Positions 27,497-38,223 are shown, counted from the stretch's first letter. The stretch: DNA of 64,000 nucleotides from Kovacikia minuta CCNUW1 (GCF_020091585.1 NZ_CP083582.1:4092001-4156000); one strand, 5' to 3'. Translations and numbers: made by a program. Notes: generated by a model not told the origin, from the sequence alone.

Positions 27497-28336
27497 ATGA
27501 AGATTGGCATTATTGGTTTGGGCTTAATCGGTGGATCGTTGGGATTGGATTTGCGATCGCTGGGGCACCAGGTATTCGGTGTCAGCCGGAAAGCAGAAAC
27601 CTGTGAGCGGGCAATGGAGCGGGGGGCAGTGGATGATGCCCATACCCATTTTGGTTTAATGCAAGAAACTGACGTGGTTTTTGTGTGTACCCCGCTGGCT
27701 GTGATGAAATCGACGGTTACAGAACTGGTTCCCCACCTTTTTGAGGAAACGGTGGTAACAGATGTGGGGTCAGTGAAAGGGTGGGTAGTGGAGGAGATCG
27801 CGCCCCTGTGGCCAAATTTTGTCGGGGGGCATCCGATGGCGGGAACGGCTGAGAGTGGAATTGAAGCATCCCAACGAGATCTCTTTAAAGAGGCTGCTTA
27901 TGTGCTAACGCCAACGGAACAAACGCCACTCAGTGCTGTTCAGCGAGTTGAAGAAATCATTCGTCCCCTGGGCACCCGAATTTATCATTGCCAACCAGCG
28001 GAACACGATCGGGCAGTTGCCTGGATTTCCCATCTGCCTGTGATAACCAGTGCCAGTTTAATTGCAGCCTGTTTGCATGAAACCGATCCGGCTGTTTTTG
28101 AGCTGGCAACAGCTCTTGCCAGTTCTGGTTTCCGAGATACCAGTCGAGTAGGAGGGGGAAATCCAGAGTTGGGCGTGATGATGGCGCGATATAACAAAGC
28201 CGCTCTGGTGCGATCGCTTCACAGCTATCAGAATGTTCTGGCTCAATTGGTTGAACAAATTGAACAGGAAGATTGGGCAAGTTTGGAAACAGTTCTGCAA
28301 CAGACTCAGGCATCCAGACCAGAGTTTTTGAAATGA
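27497..28336 (+). CDS. tyrA: prephenate/arogenate dehydrogenase
   Basis: The ATG at 27497 (279 residues) has GGAGG eight bases upstream and begins MKIGIIGLGLIGGSLG, a complete Rossmann GxGxxG. A TPL-containing strand, TDVGSVKGWV and GGHPMAGTAESG (with the substrate-binding His) are typical of TyrA. It makes tyrosine from arogenate (usual in cyanobacteria) or hydroxyphenylpyruvate from prephenate. Arg after the first beta-alpha-beta (VSRKAE) suggests NADP preference. It stands alone, about 650 bp upstream of nrtA, so joint transcription is doubtful. Confidence 0.93.
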   Translation: MKIGIIGLGLIGGSLGLDLRSLGHQVFGVSRKAETCERAMERGAVDDAHTHFGLMQETDVVFVCTPLAVMKSTVTELVPHLFEETVVTDVGSVKGWVVEEIAPLWPNFVGGHPMAGTAESGIEASQRDLFKEAAYVLTPTEQTPLSAVQRVEEIIRPLGTRIYHCQPAEHDRAVAWISHLPVITSASLIAACLHETDPAVFELATALASSGFRDTSRVGGGNPELGVMMARYNKAALVRSLHSYQNVLAQLVEQIEQEDWASLETVLQQTQASRPEFLK

Positions 28337-28980
28337 AGGATGAAATGGTTGTGTGCATTGATTGATTGAAGTCGATGGTATGAATCAATTAGCCCAATAC
28401 TTGTTACTTAATCAAGGTTAACGAAGACTTCTATTCAATAGCAAATGGAACGCATTGATTCAGATCTATAGGCTTCTATTTCCCTTGGGGTGGGAGTTCC
28501 AGGCTGGGCTTAAAATAATTACTGAAAGGGAAGCTGAATCATTTATCGCAGTCTAGTCACAGGCAATGAATTAAGAATGTTTCCTTATCAATTTAATTTA
28601 ATATTCGTTTTATAATTGGCTTGTTCAGGATACTTTTAAGGGAAAAAACACGGTAATCTTAAATGGAGTTATCTAGTTGAACTAAATGGTTCATAGCAAA
28701 TCGTGGCATTATCAATGCCAATCATTGATTTGCGTAGATGCTTCTAAATCGTTTGATCAGTTCTAGTGTGGGCAAATTTTTTATATCGCCGCTTAGGACA
28801 TTTGTTCAAGTTTTCACTTAATTTACCTTTCGCAAACCAGGGGCTTCTCCTACGCAAATTACCGTAGGAAGTCCTTCCATAACGACAGATAGCAAAGCCA
28901 GGACAGGTTGGAGAGCGGATCTCTCATTGTTCACTTCTGGCTGTCTGTCACCTGTTCACTTACACTGCTGGAATTGTTCT
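28337..28980. other. regulatory region upstream of nrtA
   Basis: No gene is visible in these 644 bp. The stretch is AT-rich and contains a perfect small inverted repeat at 28704-28720. A canonical NtcA site (GTA-N8-TAC) was sought and not found. Confidence 0.5.
28704..28720. promoter_or_regulatory. inverted repeat upstream of nrtA, possible operator
   Basis: TGGCATT-ATC-AATGCCA is a perfect 7-bp dyad about 260 bp before the nrtA start, followed at once by a second short dyad AATCA-T-TGATT. It could bind a dimeric regulator such as a LysR-type protein; this is inference. Confidence 0.35.
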
Positions 28981-30348
28981 ATGGCTCAATTTTCGACTCC
29001 GTATTCTCGGCGCAAGTTTTTACTTACTACAGGTGCTGTTGCTGCCAGTTCTGTATTGCTCAAAGGATGTTTAGGAAATCCCCCTGAAGAAACTACGACA
29101 ACTTCCAGCAATTCAACCAGTCCAGCAACTGTTAATTCTGGCACTGGTGAAACACCTGAAGTCACGAAGATCAAACTCGGTTTTATTCCGATCGTGGAAG
29201 CCGCTCCCATCATTATTGCTAAAGAAAAAGGGTTCTTCACGAAATATGGCATGACCGAAGTTGAGGTTTCCAAGCAAGCAAACTGGGCTTCTGCAAGGGA
29301 TAACGTCGTTATTGGTTCTGCTAACGGTGGCATTGATGGTGGGCAATGGCAAATGCCCATGCCCCACATGATTACGGAAGGCATCATTACGAATGGCACG
29401 AAAGTGCCGATGTATGTCCTGGCGCAACTCATTACGCAAGGAAATGGTATTGCCATTTCGGGTAAAAATGCTGGCAAAGGGGTGAACCTGAAGATTGCTG
29501 ATCCAGATTACATTAAGGCATTTGAGAAAACGGAAGGGCGTAAATTCAAGGCAGCCCACACTTTTCCCAACGCCAATCAGGATTTCTGGATTCGTTACTG
29601 GTTTGCTGCCAGTGGTATCGACCCAGACAAAGATATTGACTTGCTAGCGATTCCCTCAGCAGAAACAGTACAGGGGATGAAAACGGGGACAACGGATGCG
29701 TTTAGTACTGGTGACCCCTGGCCCTACCGGATCATTGCCGACAAAATCGGATACATGTCAGCGTTAACGCACCAGATGTGGAAGTTCCACCCAGAAGAGT
29801 ATCTGGCCATTCGAGCCGATTGGGTAGACAAAAACCCTAAAGCAACAAAGGCAGTGCTGAAAGGCATTATGGAGGCACAGCAGTGGTGTGATGACCCGGC
29901 AAATCGGAAAGAACTGATCCAGATTTGTTCAGGTCGTAATTATTTCAATGTTCCAGTGAATATATTGACGCCTCCTTATGAAGGAAAGTATTCCCTGGGG
30001 GATGGTCAACCAGACGTGAATGATTTCAAAGCGGGACCTTTGTACTGGAAAGATGATATCGGGAGTGTGTCCTATCCCTACAAGAGTCATGATCTGTGGT
30101 TTTTAACTGAAACCATCCGCTGGAACTTCCACAAAGGAGCAATTAAGGACATCGACACGGCAAGGAAGTTGGTAGACAAAGTGAACCGTGAGGACCTGTG
30201 GCGGGAAGCTGCAAAAGAGGCTGGCTTTGCGGCGGCAGATATTCCCACTGCAACGTCCCGGGGTGTTGAAAAATTCTTTGATGGTGTGACGTTTGATCCA
30301 GAAAAGCCGGAAGCTTACCTGTCAAGTTTGAAAATCAAGCGGGTTTAG
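28981..30348 (+). CDS. nrtA: nitrate ABC transporter substrate-binding lipoprotein
   Basis: The ATG at 28981 gives 455 residues with a twin-Arg signal [10 protein letters not shown] (residues 9-18) and lipobox LLKGC (Cys30), so the protein is anchored outside the cytoplasmic membrane. The body is typical Nrt[39 protein letters not shown] and [10 protein letters not shown]. It captures nitrate (and nitrite) for NrtB-NrtC-NrtD. It leads a four-gene operon. nirA, which commonly precedes it, is not in this window. Confidence 0.96.
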   Translation: MAQFSTPYSRRKFLLTTGAVAASSVLLKGCLGNPPEETTTTSSNSTSPATVNSGTGETPEVTKIKLGFIPIVEAAPIIIAKEKGFFTKYGMTEVEVSKQANWASARDNVVIGSANGGIDGGQWQMPMPHMITEGIITNGTKVPMYVLAQLITQGNGIAISGKNAGKGVNLKIADPDYIKAFEKTEGRKFKAAHTFPNANQDFWIRYWFAASGIDPDKDIDLLAIPSAETVQGMKTGTTDAFSTGDPWPYRIIADKIGYMSALTHQMWKFHPEEYLAIRADWVDKNPKATKAVLKGIMEAQQWCDDPANRKELIQICSGRNYFNVPVNILTPPYEGKYSLGDGQPDVNDFKAGPLYWKDDIGSVSYPYKSHDLWFLTETIRWNFHKGAIKDIDTARKLVDKVNREDLWREAAKEAGFAAADIPTATSRGVEKFFDGVTFDPEKPEAYLSSLKIKRV

Positions 30349-30413
30349 GTGGCGTAGATTAACCAAAAAAATGGTCAATTGTTGTACTTCTTGAATATTC
30401 AAAGGAATTTCGA

Positions 30414-31262
30414 ATGGTTACCAATGCAAGAAACCGGACTGCGGGGACGAATTTGTTTGAGCCGATCCGATCGCTGTGGAAAAAGAATCGTGAGGATATT
30501 CTGCTACCTGTAATCGGAATTATTGGCTTTCTTTTCATCTGGCAGGTATTGTCGATGTCAGGGCTGACTAAGTTGCCGCCGCCCAGTTCGTTGCTAACTG
30601 ATAAGAACACGCGCAACCTGTTGTTCTACCCCTTTATGGATCGGGGTGGGTTAGATAAAGGGTTGTTTTGGCAAACATGGGCGAGTTTGCAACGGGTGAT
30701 AATCGGATATACTGCCGCAGCGATCGTGGGAATTGGTATGGGTATCCTGGTTGGCACCCAACCTAAAGTCAACAAAGCCCTCGATCCAATCTTTCAGTTT
30801 TTGCGAATGATTGCTCCGCTGGCATGGGTTCCAATTACCCTGATTGCATTACCCAATGTACAGGTGGCAGCAATTTTCGTTATCTTTATCACGTCAGTTT
30901 GGCCCATTTTGATTAACACCACTGTGGGTGTGCAGCAAATTCCTCAGGATTACAAAAATGTAGCGCGGGTATTGAAAATTTCACCGCGCAAGTACTTCCT
31001 CAAGATTTTGATTCCTTCTGCATTGCCCTATATTTTTACAGGTTTACGGATTGCGATCGGGTTAGCCTGGTTAGCGATTATTGCAGCTGAAATTGTGATG
31101 TCTGGGGTTGTAGGAATTGGGTTCTTTATTTGGGATGCCTATCAACAGAACTATGTTAGTGAAGTGATTTTGGCCGTGTTTTACATTGGTGCAGTGGGAT
31201 TGCTGCTAGACAAGTTTATGGCTTGGTTGCAAGCAAGGATTTTGCCAGAAGAACAGCGTTAG
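30414..31262 (+). CDS. nrtB: nitrate ABC transporter permease
   Basis: This 282-residue protein has about six transmembrane helices, the first at 31-50. It carries the permease-ATPase contact loop near residues 180-205 (YKNVARVLKISPRKYFLKILIP), equivalent to the EAA motif. It forms the nitrate channel with the NrtC/NrtD ATPases. It lies 65 bp after nrtA and 124 bp before nrtC on the same strand. Confidence 0.95.
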   Translation: MVTNARNRTAGTNLFEPIRSLWKKNREDILLPVIGIIGFLFIWQVLSMSGLTKLPPPSSLLTDKNTRNLLFYPFMDRGGLDKGLFWQTWASLQRVIIGYTAAAIVGIGMGILVGTQPKVNKALDPIFQFLRMIAPLAWVPITLIALPNVQVAAIFVIFITSVWPILINTTVGVQQIPQDYKNVARVLKISPRKYFLKILIPSALPYIFTGLRIAIGLAWLAIIAAEIVMSGVVGIGFFIWDAYQQNYVSEVILAVFYIGAVGLLLDKFMAWLQARILPEEQR

Positions 31263-31386
31263 TGGTGAGTGCTGAGATGTGTAAAGGGTAATTGATTATT
31301 AGCAATCTACCTGATCTTCACCCATCTCTGCACCGCTTCACGTTCGTTTCCTAGTCTCCATTTTCCCTTCCTAACCCCTATTCCCT

Positions 31387-33366
31387 ATGAACACTTTTGT
31401 TACTGTTGAAAACCTTGAGAAAACCTTCACCTTAACCGGTGGCGATCGCTATGTTGCTTTGAAAGGAATTGATTTAGAAATCTGTCAGGGTGAATTCATT
31501 TCGCTGATTGGTCACTCTGGTTGCGGTAAGTCAACGCTGTTGAATATGATCGCTGGTTTAGATTTGCCAACCGAGGGTATGGTTATCCTGGATGGTGAAA
31601 CTATCCGCCGCCCCGGACCTGACAAAATGGTGGTGTTTCAAAATTATTCACTGCTGCCCTGGTTAACGGTGCGAGAAAATATTGCGCTGGCAGTGGATGA
31701 GGTTCTGTCCCATGTCAGTGTAGAGGAACGCCGCAAAATAATTGAACACCACATTGATTTGGTGAATTTGCGGCATGCTGCGGATAAGCCGCCTGCCCAG
31801 TTATCGGGGGGAATGAAACAGCGCGTGGCGATCGCCCGTGCGCTGGCAATTCGTCCCAAGGTTCTATTGTTAGATGAACCGTTTGGAGCGCTGGATGCAT
31901 TGACACGAGGCAACCTTCAGGAGCAACTGATGCGCATCTGCGAGGAAAGCCACATTACGGCTGTGATGGTGACCCATGATGTGGATGAAGCGTTGTTGTT
32001 GTCCGATCGGATTGTGATGTTGACCAATGGTCCTGAGTCTAAAATTGGTCAGATTTTGGAGGTGGATATTCCCCGTCCGCGCAAGCGGTTGGAAGTGGTG
32101 AATCATCCCAACTATTACAGTTACCGAAGTGAAATTATCTACTTCCTCAACCAGCAGAAACGGATCAAGCAACTGCGGGCACGTAAGAAAGGCGCGATCG
32201 CCCGTCATGGTCTAGAGAAGATCAATCTAGAAATTGGATTTGTTCCCCTGACTGCCTGTGCGCCACTGGCGATCGCCAAGGAGAAAGGCTTTTTTGCCCA
32301 TCACGGTTTAGATGAAATTAACCTGGTGCGGGAGTCAAGCTGGCGTGGGATTCAGGATGGGATGGCGGGGGGCTATTTAGACGCTGCCCAAATGCCATCG
32401 GGAATGCCCATCTGGTTAACTCTGGGCGGTATGGACAACAAACCGTTGCCCGTCGTCAGTGCCCTGACGCTAACCCGCAACGGCAATGCCATTACCCTGG
32501 ACAAACGCTTTTACGACCAGGGTATCCACACCCTGAACGACCTGAAGCGAATGCTCCTGGAAACACCGGACAATCGGCACACCTTTGGGATGGTGCATCC
32601 CGCTTCCATGCACAACCTGCTCCTGCGTTACTGGCTCGCTGCGGGTGGGATTGATCCCGATCGGGATGTTTCTCTTACCACCATTCCCCCTGCCCAGATG
32701 ATTGCCAATCTCCAGGCGGGAAATATTGACGGCTACTGCGTCGGTGAACCCTGGAATGTGCGGGCAGCGGTAGAAAAGATCGGCTACACGATCGCCACCG
32801 ATCTGGAAATCTTCCCCGGCCATCCTGGCAAAGTCCTGGGGGTACGAGAAGATTGGGCACTTGCCTATCCCAACACCCACATTGCCCTGGTCAAAGCCCT
32901 GCTAGAAGCTTGCCGCTATTGCATGGATGAAAATAACCAGGAAGAGATCCGCGAAATTCTTTCCCGGCGGGAGTACCTCAGCACGGGTTTAGAGTATATC
33001 CACCTGGGTGATCCTAATCCGCTGGTTTGCAGCATTCATCCCTCACCCAAGGAGTATGCCCATCACCTGTTCTACGGGCAGGGTGTAAACCGTCCCAGTC
33101 GGACTGAGCATCTGTGGATGATGACCCAGATGGGACGCTGGGGAAATACTCCCTTTCCGCGTAATTGGGTGGAAATTTTAGAACGGGTCTGTCGCGTCAA
33201 CGTGTTTAGTATTGCAGCACGGGAATTGGGATTAAGCGACATCACCTACAGCCGAGGAGCGATTCAGCTATTTGATGGGGTCGCGTTTAATACAGAAGAT
33301 CCGATCGCCTATCTGAATAGCCTCGAGATCAAACATGACATCTACATGGCTGAAGTTCATTTGTAG
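31387..33366 (+). CDS. nrtC: nitrate ABC transporter ATPase with NrtA-like regulatory domain
   Basis: This 659-residue protein has two parts. Residues 1-250 are an ABC ATPase: Walker A GHSGCGKST at 42-50, signature LSGGMKQRVAIARAL, and Walker B VLLLDEPFGALDA. Residues about 275-650 are a soluble copy of the NrtA fold ([37 protein letters not shown]). In Synechococcus this C-terminal domain is needed for ammonium inhibition of nitrate uptake, so the same regulation is likely here. The ATG follows a C/T-rich leader without a Shine-Dalgarno sequence. Confidence 0.96.
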   Translation: MNTFVTVENLEKTFTLTGGDRYVALKGIDLEICQGEFISLIGHSGCGKSTLLNMIAGLDLPTEGMVILDGETIRRPGPDKMVVFQNYSLLPWLTVRENIALAVDEVLSHVSVEERRKIIEHHIDLVNLRHAADKPPAQLSGGMKQRVAIARALAIRPKVLLLDEPFGALDALTRGNLQEQLMRICEESHITAVMVTHDVDEALLLSDRIVMLTNGPESKIGQILEVDIPRPRKRLEVVNHPNYYSYRSEIIYFLNQQKRIKQLRARKKGAIARHGLEKINLEIGFVPLTACAPLAIAKEKGFFAHHGLDEINLVRESSWRGIQDGMAGGYLDAAQMPSGMPIWLTLGGMDNKPLPVVSALTLTRNGNAITLDKRFYDQGIHTLNDLKRMLLETPDNRHTFGMVHPASMHNLLLRYWLAAGGIDPDRDVSLTTIPPAQMIANLQAGNIDGYCVGEPWNVRAAVEKIGYTIATDLEIFPGHPGKVLGVREDWALAYPNTHIALVKALLEACRYCMDENNQEEIREILSRREYLSTGLEYIHLGDPNPLVCSIHPSPKEYAHHLFYGQGVNRPSRTEHLWMMTQMGRWGNTPFPRNWVEILERVCRVNVFSIAARELGLSDITYSRGAIQLFDGVAFNTEDPIAYLNSLEIKHDIYMAEVHL

Positions 33367-33460
33367 CAATGGGTAATTGGTAATTGGTGATTGCTTAGAA
33401 TCCATTACCCATTCCCCATTCCCCATTGCCTATCACTCATCACTCATCATTCCTAAACCA

Positions 33461-34309
33461 ATGCAAACCTTTAGCACGACATTCACCCAACCAACTCAAT
33501 CCGATCAGGTTCTGGATCGGAATGCGTTTCTGGTTATTGATAATGTTTCTAAAATCTATCCCACCCCTACCGGGTCCTATACGGTTCTTGAAAACGTGAA
33601 CCTGACTGTGCAGGAGGGAGAATTTATCTGTGTGATTGGTCACTCGGGTTGCGGTAAAACGACCCTGCTGAACATGGTGGGAGGCTTTTCTAAACCCAGC
33701 CTGGGAACCGTTACCCTGCATGGAAAAAGAATTACAGAACCCGGTCCAGACCGGATGGTGGTGTTTCAGGGCTATGCGTTGCTGCCCTGGTTGACTGCCT
33801 TTGAAAATGTTTATCTGGCGGTTGATTCGGTTCACCCCAATAAACCAACTGCGGAGAAAAATCGAATTGTTCGAGAACATCTGGCAATGGTGGGGTTGTC
33901 AGAAGCAGCAGACAAAAAGCCCCCTCAACTGTCTGGAGGGATGAAACAACGGGTGGCGATCGCCCGTGCCCTGTCCATTCGTCCTGAGGTACTGATTCTA
34001 GATGAACCCTTTGGCGCGCTCGATGCAATTACCAAAGAGGAACTCCAGGAAGAATTGTTGAAAATTTGGAATGATCATCGCTGCACCGTGTTGATGATCA
34101 CCCATGACATTGATGAAGCGCTGTTTCTTGCCGATCGCCTGGTGTTGATGACCAATGGCCCCGCTGCCAACATTGGCGAAATTCTAACAATTCCTTTTCC
34201 ACGTCCCCGCGATCGCACCCGGATTATGGAAGATCCAGAATTTTATAACCTGAGAAACTACGCCCTTGACTATCTCTACAATCGCTTTGCCCACGATGAT
34301 GTGGAATGA
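33461..34309 (+). CDS. nrtD: nitrate ABC transporter ATPase
   Basis: The ATG at 33461 gives 282 residues; an in-frame frame upstream runs through repeat sequence and is unlikely to be translated. It is a single ABC ATPase domain with Walker A GHSGCGKTT, LSGGMKQRVAIARAL and LILDEPFGALDA, close to the N-terminal half of NrtC. It pairs with NrtC on NrtB. The 94-bp gap after nrtC is a hairpin of GGTAATTGG-like and CCATTACCC-like arms. narB does not follow. Confidence 0.95.
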   Translation: MQTFSTTFTQPTQSDQVLDRNAFLVIDNVSKIYPTPTGSYTVLENVNLTVQEGEFICVIGHSGCGKTTLLNMVGGFSKPSLGTVTLHGKRITEPGPDRMVVFQGYALLPWLTAFENVYLAVDSVHPNKPTAEKNRIVREHLAMVGLSEAADKKPPQLSGGMKQRVAIARALSIRPEVLILDEPFGALDAITKEELQEELLKIWNDHRCTVLMITHDIDEALFLADRLVLMTNGPAANIGEILTIPFPRPRDRTRIMEDPEFYNLRNYALDYLYNRFAHDDVE

Positions 34310-34474
34310 ATAGGTGGGAGGTGACAGGTGGGAGGTGGGAGGAAAAGGATAAAGGCTGGAGGATAAAGGATAAAAATTTAGCGGTTGGCGGCTGTCATTT
34401 GTCGTTTGTCCTCCCCCCCTTCCCCATCACCCCATCATTCCACCCCACTCACCTTTTTTCCTACCATCTACCAC

Positions 34475-34957
34475 CTATCTCGCCGCAGGGGATGCCGTTT
34501 TTACATCAGGTTCCACTTTGGCTTTTGCTTCCTGAAACTCTTGCCCTAGTGCTTGCAACTCCTCATCTTCCATGCTTCCTCGAACGGCAGAGAAAATTTC
34601 TTCCTCTTCCTCCTGGACATGGTGCTGAACGGATTCAATCAAATGCATGAGCTTTGTTTTGAATTCCTCATCGTCCGATCCAAGCTGTTTCATTTCTTCC
34701 AGCAAGATTTTGGCTGCATTGTGCTCTTCTTCCGCTTCTTCGATTAGTTCTTCGGTTTCCTCATATTCCCGCATTGCAGGATAGAAAACTAATTCTTCAG
34801 CCCGAGCGTGCAAAGTCAACTCTTGATAAATCTGGCTGAAAAGTTCCTGAATTTTCTTGGCGCTTTTCTCTTTTTGAATTTTCTCAAACAGTTGTTCCAC
34901 TTCCCCGTGGTCTATTTCAATCAGGGATAATATATCCCCCGTTTTTGCCTTAGCCAT
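34475..34957 (-). CDS. hemerythrin-domain protein
   Basis: Taken from the ATG at 34957 (160 residues), with AGGAGA just upstream. It is a four-helix HHE hemerythrin-like protein with ligand residues in IEIDHGEVEQLF, LTLHARAEELVFYP, EEEHNAAKILL and SVQHHVQEEEEEIF. Such proteins bind a di-iron site and sense or buffer oxygen, NO or iron. The sequence is very acidic in its middle, and the final 20 residues look disordered. It stands alone, convergent with nrtD. Confidence 0.9.
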   Translation of the reverse strand: MAKAKTGDILSLIEIDHGEVEQLFEKIQKEKSAKKIQELFSQIYQELTLHARAEELVFYPAMREYEETEELIEEAEEEHNAAKILLEEMKQLGSDDEEFKTKLMHLIESVQHHVQEEEEEIFSAVRGSMEDEELQALGQEFQEAKAKVEPDVKTASPAAR

Positions 34958-35286
34958 GGGTGCTCTCCTCGTTATCAAATCGCTTGATAAAGCTGATTAG
35001 CCTGATAAACAAAGGTTCACATCACCAATTTGTAAATTCATCATCCCTTTGACTGATACGCCCCGAAAGGAATTCCACCTGTAAATTTTTCGGTGATTGA
35101 CCATCTCTGTAGGGGCAGGTTTGGTAGATAATTTCTGGATTTTAGTCAGTTCTTTGGCAAAACCTGCCCCTACGCTACCGGAAAACTTACAGCAAGAAAG
35201 AATTTAGCAGTCAGCAAAAGCTGATCGCTGACCGCTGATTGTTGACTGCTGATCGCTAACCCCATCGCAGTTCAAATAGAATTGCT
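34958..35286. other. intergenic region with repeats
   Basis: No gene is present. It contains the inverted repeat at 35109-35173 and a run of imperfect GCTGATCGCTGACC units at about 35215-35265. Confidence 0.55.
35109..35173. repeat. MITE-like inverted repeat (GTAGGGGCAGG type)
   Basis: GTAGGGGCAGGTTTGG and CAAAACCTGCCCCTAC are inverted copies with one mismatch, 33 bp apart. Ends of this kind are common in non-autonomous cyanobacterial elements. No coding capacity is present. Confidence 0.65.
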
Positions 35287-36498
35287 TTATCTGAGCAAAT
35301 CGAGATTTTGCTGCACCGTCTTCTGTATTTGCAACACCAACTGATTTACGACACCCGATCGATTTTTTTGATAGGCATCAAAGTGTTCCCGCAGATTAAT
35401 TGGTTCTCCAACTTTGACGCGGGCTTTTCGATGCCCTTTTGGTGGTGGTTGGTCAATCTGAAATACTTCCCGTTCCAGGCGAGTGACGGTATCAAGAAAT
35501 CGTTCTGGAGTTGGGTTAGCAGCAACATAGCCATCGTAAATTGCATCAAAGTTAAGCAAGCGAAACATTGCTTTCTCAACGGCTTCTACCGTCCAGATGC
35601 TCGGTTGCAAAGTTTCTGGGGGTTGGGCATCCTCAAATTTGTCATCCAACTCATTGCTGTCTCGGATGGCATACTGAATCCGGTAAACCCGCTCTCGCAA
35701 AAGTTCATTGGGAGAGGGGCGGATGCCTAAAAGTTGTTCACATTCCTGTAAAACGTGGGCTTTCAATGCAGTGATGCGATCGTTCCAGGACTGTTGGTTC
35801 GTTTCTGGTGTGTAAAGGTTATATTCCCGTTCGATGTTGCGCAAAACCTGCTCTGCGATCGTCCGTAATCGATCGTATTCGTTTCCGTCGGGAGCAATCT
35901 CCAACGCTTTCTCCAAACGGGTTAAAGCTCTTTGAATAATGGGATTGGTGTCCTCGGTGTAATGGTATTTGATGCTGACAGGAATGACATACAAATCGGG
36001 GATTGGCTCGCCTCGCTTGGCGAATCGGTTGAGGGCTTGAAATGCAATTTGTACACCCCCAACCCGAAATGGCATCACGGTGTCATTTTGAAAAGAACAG
36101 CCCCCCTCTGGAAAAATGACCAACCGCCCATTGGATTGACTTAACAGCTCCAGCGTTTGGGCAATACTGGCGCGATCGGCAATGGCACGACGGATGGAGT
36201 AGGTTCCCAATCGCTGCAAAAAGGCACCCAGAATCCCCTTAAAATTCTCGTAGGCTGCCAGGTAATAGAACGGTACTCCAAGTTTTCCTGAAAGCAGAAA
36301 GATAACGATCAGATCTTGAAAGGTGGGATGGTTGGGCAGCAGCAACAAACGCTGATTTTTTAGAGTCAGTAATTGCTCAAACCCATCGGAATCAATTTCT
36401 GCATGAACCCAATAATGCCATCGAGCTAACACAGGCGCGCTCGTCTGACAAAATTTGACAAAAATCGGAGTTAATCGTGGCGGATAAAAATCAGGCAT
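35287..36498 (-). CDS. PlsC-like 1-acyl-glycerol-3-phosphate acyltransferase
   Basis: This 403-residue protein is read from the ATG at 36498. The acyltransferase core covers about residues 25-230: the HPTFQD box (H-x4-D) at about 57-62, LGTYSIRR, and FPEGG, the second PlsC motif. A C-terminal helical region of about 170 residues is not part of the minimal domain. It probably transfers an acyl chain in membrane lipid synthesis; the exact acceptor cannot be read from sequence. One hydrophobic stretch near LIVIFLLSGKLGVPFYYLA may be membrane-associated. Confidence 0.85.
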   Translation of the reverse strand: MPDFYPPRLTPIFVKFCQTSAPVLARWHYWVHAEIDSDGFEQLLTLKNQRLLLLPNHPTFQDLIVIFLLSGKLGVPFYYLAAYENFKGILGAFLQRLGTYSIRRAIADRASIAQTLELLSQSNGRLVIFPEGGCSFQNDTVMPFRVGGVQIAFQALNRFAKRGEPIPDLYVIPVSIKYHYTEDTNPIIQRALTRLEKALEIAPDGNEYDRLRTIAEQVLRNIEREYNLYTPETNQQSWNDRITALKAHVLQECEQLLGIRPSPNELLRERVYRIQYAIRDSNELDDKFEDAQPPETLQPSIWTVEAVEKAMFRLLNFDAIYDGYVAANPTPERFLDTVTRLEREVFQIDQPPPKGHRKARVKVGEPINLREHFDAYQKNRSGVVNQLVLQIQKTVQQNLDLLR

Positions 36499-36608
36499 CA
36501 AAAATTATCCATTCCATCCATTCATTGGAAACCGCTATATTACTCAAATCAGGATACAAGTAGTTGTTGAACTGCTCGCATCCTGATTTTAATTGGCAGT
36601 TGTGCTAT

Positions 36609-38024
36609 TTAGGCTCGCGTTCCCGCCAGGGCACGGTTGCTGATATGTCCAAGGATGGAATCCACATTTTTACGCGCATCCCCAAACAACATGCGCGTGT
36701 TTTCCTTATAGAACACGGGATTGTCTACTCCCGCATAGCCACTCGCCATGCTGCGTTTCATCACCACAACGGTTTTGGATTTCCAGACTTCTAAAACGGG
36801 CATTCCGGCGATCGGACTATTTGGATCTTCAAGCGCGCTGGAGTTGACCGTATCGTTTGCGCCAACAACCAGCACCACGTATGTTTCCGGAAAATCCTCG
36901 TTGATTTCTTCCATCTCCAGCACGATGTCGTAGGGCACATTTGCTTCCGCCAACAGGACATTCATGTGCCCTGGCATGCGTCCAGCCACGGGATGGATTC
37001 CAAAGCGAACACTCACACCACTTTCTCGGAGACGTTTGGTAATTTCCGAGATGGGGTATTGTGCCTGCGCAACTGCCATCCCATAACCAGGGACGATGAT
37101 AACGCTCTTGGCATCTTCCAGCAGTTCGGCGGTTTCCTCGATCGTCGTGGCATTCACTTCTCCGGCAGGTTGGGCAGCCTGACTCGCAGACGAGGTTCCA
37201 GCCCCAAATCCCCCTAAAATGACGCTGATAAAGGAGCGATTCATGGCACTGCACATGATGTAGCTGAGGATGGCACCGCTACTACCCACCAGTGCGCCCG
37301 TAATGATCAGCAGGTCGTTGGAGAGCATAAATCCTGCTGCTGCTGCTGCCCAGCCAGAGTAGCTGTTGAGCATGGAGATGACCACAGGCATATCGGCTCC
37401 ACCGATCGCCATGACCAGGTGAACCCCCAGCACACATGCGATCGTCGCCATAACCAGCAGGGCTTGCAACCCAGATAGCAGACTGCCCCCCATAAACTCA
37501 TAGCCCAACCAGAGACACGCCGCTAACATTCCTAGATTCAGAAAGTGGCGGGCTGGCAACATCAGTGGCTTACTGCTGATGATCCCGCGCAATTTGCCAA
37601 AGGCAATAATTGACCCGGTAAAGGTCACTGCTCCAATAAAGACGCCAATAAAGATTTCAATTTCATGAATGGTTGCCTCAACGCCTGTCAGGCTGGAGTC
37701 GGGGTTGAGGTAGTTGGCAATCCCCACCAGCACAGCCGCCAACCCCACAAAACTGTGCAGGATGGCTACCAGTTCTGGCATGGAGGTCATTGCTACCCGC
37801 GAGGCAACAATAGACCCAATGATTGCCCCTGGCACAATTACACCTAAAAGTAAACCATAGGCACTGACGCTACTAATTGCAGTGACAACAAAGGCAATTA
37901 GCATCCCGGCAATGCCGAAAATGTTCCCACGTCGTGCGGTTTCCTGGTTCGACAATCCCCCCAGGCTGAGGATAAATAAAGCACTTGCTGCGATGTAGGC
38001 AACCGTTTGCAGGTTATTGGACAT
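36609..38024 (-). CDS. pntB: NAD(P) transhydrogenase subunit beta
   Basis: This 471-residue protein has about nine transmembrane helices in residues 1-265 (domain II). A NADP(H)-binding domain III follows from about 295: [46 protein letters not shown], and [15 protein letters not shown]. With PntA it couples proton flow to hydride transfer between NADH and NADP+. It lies 212 bp downstream of pntA on the same strand, separated by a long repeat hairpin. The leader immediately before the ATG lacks a Shine-Dalgarno sequence. Confidence 0.96.
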   Translation of the reverse strand: MSNNLQTVAYIAASALFILSLGGLSNQETARRGNIFGIAGMLIAFVVTAISSVSAYGLLLGVIVPGAIIGSIVASRVAMTSMPELVAILHSFVGLAAVLVGIANYLNPDSSLTGVEATIHEIEIFIGVFIGAVTFTGSIIAFGKLRGIISSKPLMLPARHFLNLGMLAACLWLGYEFMGGSLLSGLQALLVMATIACVLGVHLVMAIGGADMPVVISMLNSYSGWAAAAAGFMLSNDLLIITGALVGSSGAILSYIMCSAMNRSFISVILGGFGAGTSSASQAAQPAGEVNATTIEETAELLEDAKSVIIVPGYGMAVAQAQYPISEITKRLRESGVSVRFGIHPVAGRMPGHMNVLLAEANVPYDIVLEMEEINEDFPETYVVLVVGANDTVNSSALEDPNSPIAGMPVLEVWKSKTVVVMKRSMASGYAGVDNPVFYKENTRMLFGDARKNVDSILGHISNRALAGTRA

Positions 38025-38037
38025 AAGTTAGGTGATA

Positions 38038-38223
38038 GGTGGTAGGTAGCAGGTGGTAGGTAGCAGGTGGTAGGTAGCAGAGGTCAAAGTTCAGGTGGAA
38101 GTTTTGAGTACTGAGTGCCAAGGGGTGAGGGGGTTAAAACGTGTCCTTTTCCCCTCTGCCTTCTGCCCTTTGCCCTCTGCCTTTAACTCCTTACCCTTTC
38201 CCTACCACCTGCTACCTACCACC
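38038..38223. repeat. long inverted repeat between pntA and pntB
   Basis: A 23-bp arm at 38038-38060 (beginning GGTGGTAGGTAGCAGG) is perfectly complementary to 38201-38223. The left arm contains three tandem 14-bp units GGTAGGTAGCAGGT from 38041. A transcript crossing this spacer would form a stable hairpin between the two cistrons. Confidence 0.75.

Noticed and set aside
28337-28980. NtcA binding site before nrtA
   Set aside because: No GTA-N8-TAC was found; the closest is GTAGATGCTTCTAA, which lacks the final C.
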